Assembly (NCBI GenBank): GCA_964017065.1
Contig: OZ024783.1
Coordinates: 9,561,367-9,625,366 of the forward strand
Origin: Haliclona indistincta
Taxonomy: Eukaryota > Porifera > Demospongiae > Haplosclerida > Chalinidae
DNA: 64,000 nt
Direction of reading: 5' to 3'
In this document: in pieces, positions 12,001 through 24,000 of the stretch
How positions within the stretch are numbered: the stretch's first letter is position 1
Layout of the letters: each line of letters starts with the position of its first letter
Translations under genes and position numbers: made by a program
Notes under the pieces: model-generated
Told to the model about the DNA's origin: nothing
The model's input: the letters and a program-made list of their open reading frames with translations, nothing else
Database searches by the model: none

Positions 12001-15000
12001 GTCACAGAGCTTAGCGACGTGACCCTCACAACACGGCAAATAGTTCACAATACGTCACAAAGCGTATGCTGCGCGGTCACACACATGTTTTTTTCCTGCC
12101 GCGTGATGCGACGCGAGGATAGAACATGGTTCTATTTCTTGCGGCACAGTCATTACGACTCATTGTGACTAGGCTTAACATAGTGTATACTGTAAATCAA
12201 AAATACAACTATAGCCTACCTTGGAAACCATGCTGGCTTCGATATGACTCTGACCAACAGCTGACACCAACACTGACATGACCCTTCTCTCACACACTGG
12301 GGAGACACACGCCATGCTCTGAAGAGTAGCCATCATACTAGCCAGCCTGTTCACTGACTCATCTTCAGTACTAATCTCATCCAATTCAGCCTAGAGAAGA
12401 GTGAGTGAGTGGGTGAGTGGGTGGGTGAGTGAGTGGGTGGGTGAGTGGGTGAGTGAGTGGGTGGGTGAGTGGGTGAGTGAGTGAGTGGGTGAGTGGGTGG
12501 GTGAGTGAGTTAGTGGATGAGTGGGTGAGTGAGTGAGCGAATGAGTGGGTGAGCGAATGAGTGGGTGAGTGAGCGAGTGAGCGAGCGAGGTGGGTGAGGT
12601 GGGTGAGTGAGTGAGTGGGTGAGTGAGTGAGTGGGTGAGTGAGTGAGTGAGTGAGTGAGTGAGTGAGTGAGTGAGAGAGTGTGAAAGTGAGAGAGTGATT
12701 GAGTGAGTGATTGAGTGAGTGACTAGTAGACCAGCTAAAATGTACTAACCTGGACCATGTATGCAGCCTTCAATGACTCCTTAACTTCTTCCAGAAGCTT
12801 CTCTTGCTCATTACTAGCTAACTGCGGCCCAGCTCCCTCTCCTCGGAGACGCAGGAGTACGATAATCTCTCTAGCAAGGTGCATTCTTATTCCATGATCG
12901 CTGTCATTGAGCATCATAGTGAGAATCTTCCTCAGAGACAGTTTACTAGCCTCTTCTGATTCTACAAGTGTTGATACCATATTTTCATGGGTTCCACAAA
13001 ATTACTTAAGCCTAGTTCACAATGAGTCGCAAAGCTAAGCGACGAGCATGCTTTTTTTACCGCCGCTTGACACGACGAGATGATACAAACGAGTCTATTT
13101 CTTGCAGCGTGACACGGCGCTGTCAATGCAACAAATTGTGAACTAGGCTTAACCTTTCTTCCTCTTTTTTCTTGACACCAGTAATTCGATGTTATATTTG
13201 AAACAAAACTTCTGCAGAGCAACAAGAACATTGATGAAACCGTGTCTGACCGGAACTGGTAGGCTATCATCACAATGCAAGCTCCTGAACGATCAAGAAG
13301 AGAATAAAAGTTCAAAAATGAATGGAAAGATTAAATACAACATTCAACATGCACGAGAGAATGAGAGAAAAAGTGATCAAGGAAAAGATTTGCACAAAAA
13401 AACAGTACCACGCCACAAGCAAACTTACCCGGACAAGAGATCAGCACAACAATAGCAACAGTAAGATACCATGATGGAATCTTGTTGCCCTCAATAGTTA
13501 GTACTCTAGAACTAATAGTTAGTACTCTAGTAGTAATAGTTAGTACTCTAGTACTAATAGTTAGTACTCTAGTACTAATAGTTAGTACTCTAGTACTAAT
13601 AGTTAGTACTCTAGTACTAATAGTTAGTACTCTAGTACTAATAGTTAGTACTCTAGTACTAATAGTTAGTACTCTACTAATAGTTAGTACTCTAGTACTA
13701 ATAGTTAGTACTCTAGCACTAATAGTTAGTACTCTAGTACTAATAGTTAGTACTCTACTAATAGTTAGTACTCTAGTACTAATAGTTAGTACTCTAGCAC
13801 TAATGATTAGTACTCTAGTACTAATAGTTAGTACTCTAGTACTAATAGTTAGTACTCTAGTACTAATAGTTAGTACTTTGGGGCTGGCTACTGAAAAGTA
13901 CATACAAATGGCAGTGGTTTTGGTGAGTGCAAAACTTGACTCTGAAAAGCATTTTACAGACTCTTGCTTTGCAGTTAAAATACCACATTTCAAGTAACAA
14001 AAATTCGTGCAACACTTTGTACTTATATGGTCTACTGTCCTTCTCTACTCACCAGAAACCTGTCACAATGCTGTGACATATCGAGAGAGGCTCCCTAGAG
14101 TCAGTGGGTGGAGCAAACGGTTGTCTAGCCTCAGCAGCAGTGACAGCTGGCACGATCAGAGGTACAATAGAGGCGAGGAGATCCAGACAACACTTGTAGA
14201 CAGCATGATTACGCTTGTGAACAGACAAGATGGTTCTGTAAAATACGAGAGATGAATATATAATCAATGTAAAATAAATAGGCTGATTCGCAAAAAATAT
14301 TATTTGCAAAATGCTCTACCTCTACCTAAATTGCGCATTCGCGAAATTTTTCTTCGGTAAAAATGTCCAACTGTACAGCACAGCCATTGTAGACGTTTTC
14401 GTTTAAGGAAGTTGTCAATGGACAAAACAGCAAATTATTATTTGGTTTTACTATCCTGCAATATTTGTCAAGTTGTAAGCTCCTTGAAATGATAAGCTGA
14501 CAGTATACAGAGCGTTCTGTGTATAACTGTAACACAGACCTGAGAGATTCCAGTACAATGGAGAGAGCATAAGATGAGATTTTGGGACACTTTTCAATAA
14601 GATCGCCACAAATTTGCAGCGCCTGCATGAAGTGGAGTTATTTCAAACAGCACATGTATGTATACTACAGGTTTGTAATGTATGAACATTGCACCAGTTC
14701 ATAATCTCACCATTTGAATATTCTTCGGTTGTGTCAATGCAACTTCCTGCAAAAAAATTAAACCATGAACAAAGATAGGAAAGACTGTAGCATATAGAGG
14801 CTGGGACTACTGCTAGTAGGTTTCCAAAACTTCACTACTCACATCAGCTTGCAGTATCTTGTTGATGGTAGGCCAGGCATCCATTGTGTGACCAGCTATA
14901 ACACACTCCATGTCCTCCTCGCTGTCCCCATCGCTGGGTAGACTGGTGCCCATACCGGCACAATGCCACAGGGTCAGGAACCGGGTCGCCTCAAGCTGAC

Positions 15001-18000
15001 AGAGAGCTCGTTCGCTGAGCAACGATGGATTGATGATATCAAGTGGACCTGAAAAACAAAAGTGGACAGAAAATAGTGACCAAAACAGTCAAGCAATGGA
15101 ACACAGTGGATACCAAAGTACACAATCATACTCAAGATAAGTGGTACAATAGAGGACAAAATAATAGAGTTTAAGATAACGGTGAATGATTGTGACGTCA
15201 CACAATCGACCACGCCCTTGTAAATTTCACCGTTTCACAGTGAAACACAGCGTTTGTCACGGCTGGAGACTCATTTCACCATTAGTAGCTTACGTTGACT
15301 GTTTTTAGCTTTGGCTCTTTATATCTCACTGTTTAGTTCTTCCAGGTATCTATGCGCTTTGCAAGGGACTAGTTAACCCTCGGCGCATGCGCGAGGGTTA
15401 CGGTACTTGCTTTGTCGTTCTGTCTGTCTGTCTCTTCTGCTACAGAGATCAGCGATCGCTTCTACGCGTCAACTAAGGTATGAACAGGCTAAGCATGACC
15501 ATGGCTTGCAATGTGACTCGTGGATTATGCTAAAATGCTTTCGTTCTCGAGTTATGGCTGGCTCACCTTGACGGCCGTCTTTGACCTCTCTGACGGCAAA
15601 AGCGCCCATATTTGGCTACCTAGGTACTTGTAGATTCCATCTAAACCTTAGGACAGCTCTGGGGTTGCGTAGACATCTCAAGAAAAAGCCTATCAAAGCC
15701 AAGAGCAATGGCTACCAAGCTACTCGTGTTCACGGTCACGCCCACTTGACACACCTTGTCTCGATTGTGGTCAGCACTTTGCTGTCTTCTGGTTAGCAGT
15801 GCAGTTTCAATAGCAAGCAGGTTGGCTTTAGCTGCAAAGCTCCTTCTGCAAACCATAACTAAGGAGCTAACTCTACAATGTGCAACACGCCGAGGGTTTC
15901 GTGAAATCTGTTCATTCGTTCGTTCGTTCATTCTGTCTGTCCAATGAGCTGCAGAGACCATCGCTCACTTCTGAAACTCGGTAAAGGTATGAACAGGCTT
16001 AGCATGACAATGGCTTGCAATCTGACTCGTGGATTTTGCTAAAGTGCTTTCGTTCTCGAGTTATGTATGGCTGACTCACCTTGACGGCCGTCTTTGACCT
16101 CTCTGACGACAAAAGCGTCCATAGTTGACTACCTAGGTACTTGTAGATTCCATCTAAACTGTAGGACAGCTCTGGGGGTGCGTAGACATCTCAAGAAAAA
16201 GCCTATCAAAGCCAAGAGCAATGGCTACCTACTCGTGTTCACGGTCACGCCCACTTGACACACCTTGTCCTTGTGGTCAGCACTTTGCTGTCTTCTGTTT
16301 ACCAGTACAGTTTCAATAGTAAGCTTAGCTGCAAGCCTGCAAAGCTCCTTCTGAAAGCCATAACTAGTTAGCAGTGCAGTTTCAATATAGCTACAGCCTA
16401 TAAGCTAAGCTGCAGGTTGGCACTAGTGGTATAAACTCCTGCTGCAATCCCCAACTATGGTCTATGGAGCGTAGACGCCGAGGGTTTGTGAAATGCGTTC
16501 ATTATAGCTTGGTACTCTTAACCTAAACCTTGGTACTCATGGTACTTTTAAACCTTATTAAATTAATTTTTTGTCCTCTGCTATAATATTGGTTTATGGC
16601 TGACCATTAGCTGTGGTGGGTGTGTCACTGCTCTCTGATGGTATGCTGTCTACCAGATCCATGTCGTCATCAAATGAGTTGCCACTGCTGTTATAGGAGT
16701 TGAAACTGAACGTGCTACTGACAATGGAGCCAGGCTGGATACTGGATGCTGTCCACTGGAGGAAGAAGACAAAGTGAACAGGTGAATAACAGTTCAAAAT
16801 CAGGTCCCAAGTATGCTCAAATACATAAAAATGACCTAAAGGTGTATCCGCACTACAAAGCGGTTTCAATTCGCATTGACTCTGATTCAGATCAAACTAT
16901 AATTCAAGCCACATCGAGGACGTCCGCACTGGAACAATATCAAGCAGGTTCGAGCCAGTTGCTGGCGTCAATCACATCATGTGACGTAAGCGACAGTTTG
17001 CTGAAAGCTAAAGAAACTAGCCTAGTCACGTACCAGCACACTTGTTTTATTTCCAGCACACATTAGGGCGGTCTTAGTCAGCGCTCAAGTTAGCTGTCTT
17101 CACAAAGTACGCCACTTGATCGAGGCCACACCCAAACTAAATTCGACTTGAAACCACAAATGAAAGTGCATTGGGATGAATACGCATTGAATCAGAATGC
17201 GATTCGATTCAAAAATTGTGTGCAGTGCATACAGAGCCAAAACCACGGTTTCAATGCATATTGAAACACCAGTGCGGATATGCCTTAAATCATGTACTGC
17301 ATAAATACAGATTGATTTCTCTCATGAAAGGCGTTCCTTTATTCAACATTGTGTTTACCTTTCCTGTTGCTATGGAAGCGATGCACTCCAGAAGGGCATT
17401 TGGAATGTACGATTGTAGTATACACTTGACAACCTGCATGATAGCAACAATTTACATAAATATTATTATACAACACTAAGATGACTATATGCATGTAAAG
17501 TGAAGTGAGTAATGCATAATGTATAAGTTAACCAAAGGCTACCCAGGCTACCCAGGCGGTACGCAATATAACTGAGGACGGTAAAATTAACCTCCGAGGT
17601 TATATCACGTACTGACGAGGTAGCCATGGTTTAGCAACTTTGTTGCCCAGGATGCTCCCTTTATGGTTACTAAATGAAGCAATTAAGGTAGTATAGTCTC
17701 ATACCCAGACCTTCAACAAAGCCCTGGTATAGGGGTGACACTAAAAGTAGGAACAGGGAAATGAGAAAAGGAAATGAGGAAACGAGGAAATGAATAAATG
17801 TGCATGTGCTAGCCATGCAGTGCTGTTCAGTATTATAGCTCCACTAGACTGACTAGAGCCAAGCAATGACCTCCCCAGCAGTGATTCATCTTACTTTATC
17901 TGACTCTGACATAGATTTTGAGTCTCTATCAACCGCTGTGAACTCAAAAAAATCATCAAAGGTGAGAATTAACGAGCAGCAGTGTGTATGCAATCAGCAC

Positions 18001-21000
18001 ACAAATACAGCTGCAGATGATGATGATTCCAATGATGATGAGCCAGAGTAGCTCAGATTCTGATTCAGGCAGTGATGACTAATTATGGTGAGTAAGCAGC
18101 TGCGTGTTTGTAGTGGTATGTGCTCTGTGTACAGTGCTTAGATAACAAGTGGTACTTGAGGCCTTCCTGTATATCATTGGAATCAACCGTATGAACTCTC
18201 ATCACAGACCTGGCAAAAGTTCTAGTTGGTGGTACTATCTCAAAGGAGTTGACCCTTCTTTTGAGCTGGTTGTTCAAAAGCATGTGAAGCAGCAATTGAA
18301 CGCTTATCAGAAATTGCATCCAAACATGTATTCTCAAGTACCCTTGTAGCGACTTCAAAATGACTGTTCAATTTCATATATCAGAAGGAGGGAGGTCAGA
18401 AGGAAGTCGCTGGATCAACCACAAATGTAAAGCACTGCAACACTTAGTGGACAGATACGGTTGCTTTCTCAATCACTTAGCCACATTGTATGTAGATCAG
18501 TCAATCAAAAGCGCTGACAGAGCTTGCTTGACAGGCTATCTACGGAAATGGAGCTGTTGGATATCAGCTAGAGCCGCATACTAGTACGAAACCGACGTTT
18601 TCTAAGGCGACGCCTACCGATACCACCATCAATGAACACAAAGGCACCACAACACACGAACCCAGTCGAGAACAATATATCCCACCCAGCACATAGCCAA
18701 GAGGAGACATCTAGACCACCACTGCAGAGATCCAACAGAAAAGGAAAAAAGACACAGCACCTCATTGAGGACTTAAATTTAATTGCTCACTTTAATTTTG
18801 CTTATCATAACAGACATTGCTCACTTTATTTTGCTTATCATAACAGACTGGGAGAGGGAGATGTATCACATCCTCTTACGTCATGTACATAATTAACTTG
18901 GTAATAACTTGTAACCATGTGTTTGTGGTTATCACATGAATCAGTTTGATACAGTACTAGCTATCTAGCTGAGATCATGCCTAACAGAGTAGGAGATACC
19001 AGTGATGAATCAAGGTAAGCTTGAACAAGTTCCTTGTTAGCATGAATATGATGCACTTTCCATAAAGGACATGTTTTTTTACTGCGAGGTCCACCATGAA
19101 TACCGTTGAATTTATGGGAGTAAGTGTATCCTGCGGATGGACTCACTTGCTCATTCAACAATGTACAGTTAAATCAATATTACCAGTTGAAAGAGGGAGA
19201 TGGGCTTCCTACCTGAGAAATATGCAGTCAAAAGGGTTGTATTTGTTAAGTTTGTATGGCCTGTCATTGATTTTGAATATACATAATAACATCACATGGA
19301 CTGCAGGTTGGTTGGAATGCAGCAGGCGCACATGTACTGGTATCTCCAATCACTTGTCTCTGGATATGTTTGCACCTGGGTCTGCTTTTTGTACCAGCAT
19401 CTTAAAAGAGATCAAATGGACTCCTTCGGTAGAACAAGTTACTGATGCCTCATGCCTGTATAGGGAGAAGTGTTCTACCACGTTTGCTATCATTGATGGA
19501 TCAGAGATCATCCTAGAGACTCCCAATGATTGCACCTCCAATCTTCAACATGGAGCAACTACAAACATCATAACACAGCTAAGTTTCTTATTGCCTGCGA
19601 GCGGAGTATATGAAGAAGAAGCCCAAACGGCGGGGGCTCATAACCGATGGACAGAGTGCCAAGCGTCATTCTTTGCAGTAGTGTCGACCCGCTACCCAGA
19701 CAAGACTCCAGCTCTGTGGTTCAACTGGTAGAGTCTTGGGTTTATAACCCGGAGGACACTGGTTCGAGTCCCAGAGCAGGAGGAAAAAAACATCACAGGT
19801 ACTCCAGCCCACCCTAGGTGTCCCTCAATATTAGCTATCAGCTATTGGGATCACCTCACTGCTGATAGTGTAAAACCAAAAAAAAAAACAAAAAAGACAC
19901 TACAGCTCTGCCACAGCTGATGATTTATCTGAAGACTATTGTTCATGAAAGCGGACAGAAAATAAACTAAAATAAACTGAGGTGAAGATACCGCCAATGT
20001 CGATTACATCAATTCAGAAATACAAAGGACTTGGGGAGAAGAATATATCATAGTGAGTGGTGATGGCCTCCCATCGAGAGTTCCAGTGGTACTCAAGGTA
20101 TGCTGTGAACCAAAGTTCATAATAGTATGTGTGTATTATTATTCATTGAGTTCTGTGTTGTAGTGTGCTTGTCCTCTTCATGTTTCAAAAATGAAAAGCG
20201 TTGCCTAGCGGACTCACATCTGTCAGGTGACTGTGAGTATGCTCCAGCGTCAGAAACCCCAATCCAAACCATCGCATCTCCTGTATGAATCATCACGAGT
20301 CTCTCAAGAGAGTGGTCGAGACACTGCGACCTCTTCAATAGTAGAGAAGGAAAAAGTGTGACTATGATTCATGCACATTTGTTCAGCTTGGGCCCCATCC
20401 TGTATTTATCAACTTGACAGTATTTATTGGTTATGTTCTCTGTTGGCTTACGTTTACCAACTGCAGTACACACTATGCATGCACACATACACAGTACAAG
20501 GTTTTCACCTCCGCCCATTCGGGCGTGATATGCCCACATTGGCTTAATACTAATGTGCAACTTAAGACCAATGTGCGGCTACAAAGAAAGGCTGAATAGT
20601 CAGCAATCCTCTATCCCATAAAGGAGAGTAACAACTATTAAATTAATGTGGCAATATGGGGCAGGGCTGGTAACGCCTACTCCTAGTCTGGATTTCGCCA
20701 ATCTTAGGAACTGGTATGAACACAGCTTGGCCTGGGTAAGATGACATGAGTTAAACAGTGTTGATATCTGTTTTCAATCTTATTGCTGCTGAAATCCCAG
20801 AAAGTCATATTATTTCTAAGCTTACGCAGTCTAAATCATTCATTCTTACGTTGATTAAGCTGCGATTAAATGTGATTTTGTATTTAGATTTCGAGTTTGT
20901 GCAACCACTGTTGGTCGGATATTTTCAAAATGGACTCATGCCATGAATGTTCGATTTTCTTTTTTTGCCAGATGGTGAAAGTTTCTGGTTACTTAGAGAG

Positions 21001-24000
21001 TAGCTTTAAGTACGGTTAGCTGCACCTCACACCATACAGGACAACTCAGCTAAAACACATAGCACCTTCAACTAGCCAGGAGGCCGCCACTCCCTGGTTG
21101 TGGCGCATGTGCAGAACGGCAGTCAGGTACACCAGTCGTTACATATAGAGGTCACCTCTGTGCATACAGGTGGTTCGCTCTCTTGGTTTTTTTGTTCTTT
21201 CCAATTGCTTCCTAGTTTTCTATTTGTCAATTATGGAGCCCGGGGCTGGAGTTCCTGATCCAGGTGAGGTCAACTTTTCCAGAAAAAAATGCCTTTTTGT
21301 TTCAGAATAAATTATGGACTAAAAGTAACATCAATAAATGACTGTTTTGAGCTATTTATAGAGAAGCCATCCAATTTACTCACTAAATCCTGTACTCGGT
21401 CGCAGTATAAGCACTACATTACAGCAAAATATCTGATCACAAGATTTAATCAGCATCTCAAATGATTATGGTGGTAGAGTCTCCGATAAACAAATTGTTG
21501 AAACTTCTGGATATGTCTTAAATCTTTCACCAAGGATGTTATCCTTGCGGACAGAAGCACGACAGTTTTGCTGTGCATGGAGCTACGATAGACATACCCA
21601 CATTCACAAGAGGCCATGACCAACTACCAGCAGAAGACATAGAAGCAACACGTAAGATAGCAAAATTAATGTGCGGATTCATGTTGAGCACATAATTGGT
21701 GCTGTTAGACAAAGATTTCAGATACTATCAGCTACTGGAGTAGTGCTACCTAAAGAAATGTCTGAAAAGAAAACTAATGAAACAACTATGCTAGACGCTG
21801 TTGTACACACACGTGTGATGTGCTAGACGCTGTTGTACACACACGTGTGATGTGCTAGACGCTGTTGTACACACACACACACGTGTGATGTGCTAGACGC
21901 TGTTGTACACACACGTGTGATGTGCTAGACGCTGTTGTACACACACGTGTGATGTGCTAGACGCTGTTGTACACACACGTGTGATGTGCTAGACGCTGTT
22001 GTACACACACGTGTGATGTGCTAGACGCTGTTGTACACACACGTGTGATGTGCTAGACGCTGTTGTACACACACGTGTGATGTGCTAGACGCTGTTGTAC
22101 ACACACGTGTGATGTGCTTCACATAAAGTCTGTGAAGGAATTGTACCTTTTAATTAAAAATGAACTTTAACATGTAAAACATGGATAATATTCGAAATGA
22201 AGTCATTGCATTCTGCTGGCTTTGCGTTTTCTCTTTGGTTGGCATGTACTGCAGAACAATTTTGCCTTTTGAATGGGTAGACAAACTAGATGGAACCATT
22301 GTAGATCTGTTGTCACAACCAACCATCTCACCACCTTTGTTCTCTTTGCAGTGGCACCAGGTCTTCCTCTTCTCAAAACTCATCTCTGCTTGCTGATGCA
22401 ATTCGTGTGTACTGAACCGGAACCCTGACAATTCAGAACCTATGAGTATTAATAGAGCATGATGTCATGATTTGTGATTTAGTTACATGCCACGTGTTGA
22501 AAAAGGTTTTTGACTTGTCGTAACCGTGAAAAGAAATCAGTACGTTCTCCAACAGTGGTGACCCCAAAGCCAAGAAAGTTCATTCATGGCTGAAAAACAC
22601 GCCGTATCTCTTAAACTGCCCACCTTCTGGACGTCACAACCGGAGGTCTGGTTCGCCCAAGCTGAAGCACAGTTCAACCTCCGCTGCATCACATCAGATG
22701 ACACAAAGTATTTCTATGTCGTCGCTGCTTAAGACCAACCTACAGCGACCCGACTGCTAGACATGATCAGTACCCCGCCGACCCAAAACAAATACATCAC
22801 GTTGAAGACACAGCTAACCAACACATTTGGACTAAGCAAACGCGAGCGTGCCACCAGACTCCTCCATTTCCAACAACTAGGCGACTCTAAACCATCCATC
22901 CTCATGGATGAAATCCTCGCTCTCTTGAGAAACCCCACCCCTTGCCTCCTCTTCAACCAACTCTTCCTCGAAAGACTGCCAGAGGACATAAGAATTCAAT
23001 TGGTCAACGACCTAAAATTAACCGATTACCGTGTCTTGGCCAAGCGTGCTGATTCCCTGTGGGTGTGCCGAGACACAGGTTTGGACATCATTGACGACAT
23101 CCACCTTCCGGCCAGAAACAGCCCAAGCAGAAGAGCCAAATACCCCCTGCCGAGAAGCTCTGCTATTACCATCGCACTTGTGGACAAACTACAAGACAGT
23201 GTCGCCAGCTCCTCAAAAAGACACTTCCTCGTGGACACAGAAGCTGAAGTGAGCGTCCTTCCTGCTACTGGACTGGACACTTGCATGAGACAGAAAGGCC
23301 TCCCTCTCGCAGCTGCCAATGGTAATATCATAAACACATACGGTACACGCACACTTTCTCTCCATTTCTCCTCTAACACATACAAACAGAAAATTCTCAC
23401 TGCAGATGTCACACGCCCCTTGCAAGGTGCAGATTTTCTTCGAGCCCACTCTCTACTAGTCAACCTCAGAGGTAAATGGCAGACGCAGCCACATATCATT
23501 CTGTTCCACTCTGTTCAAGCAACCTTCCCACTCTACATCTCGGTACCATAACCTCCTCTACTGATCAGTATTCCATGCTCCTTGCAGAGTTCCCCGACAT
23601 CACAGGCAAAATACAACTGCTAAAGCTAAGCGTTCAATGTGCAATTCTGTTTCTGACCAAACAACGAAGTCGCAAAACTTGCGGTTTGTTACAAACATTT
23701 GAAGAGGTTGCTTTACTGCTGAAACGACAGGTATCAGGATAGCAAATCCTATAACTAGCAACGGTTGCTATTCACATTTCTTTGAAATGAAAAAAAATTA
23801 TTTTCAGCAAGGATAGGGATGGTCGATGACTAAGAACTTGTTTGTAACGAGAGGCTGTGATTCATCTAGCTCTGTATTTAAATCACTCTTTAGACATTGC
23901 TTGAGTACGAGTCAGTTGCTCAAGATGATCAACCATTTCTCGCCTCATTTCTTCACAAAGGTGGCTCTGACCCTCTCCAATTTTCACAAGTTCAGTATGA

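Noticed and set aside
13331..13997. Long reading frames on both strands (about 171 and 220 codons) with VSTLVLI-type periodicity
   Set aside because: They are produced by the 21-base minisatellite, whose length is a multiple of three and whose unit lacks stops; both strands are open equally.
19710..19783. Possible tRNA gene
   Set aside because: Boxes A and B are good, but acceptor and T stems do not pair, and a SINE body with an A-rich tail follows.
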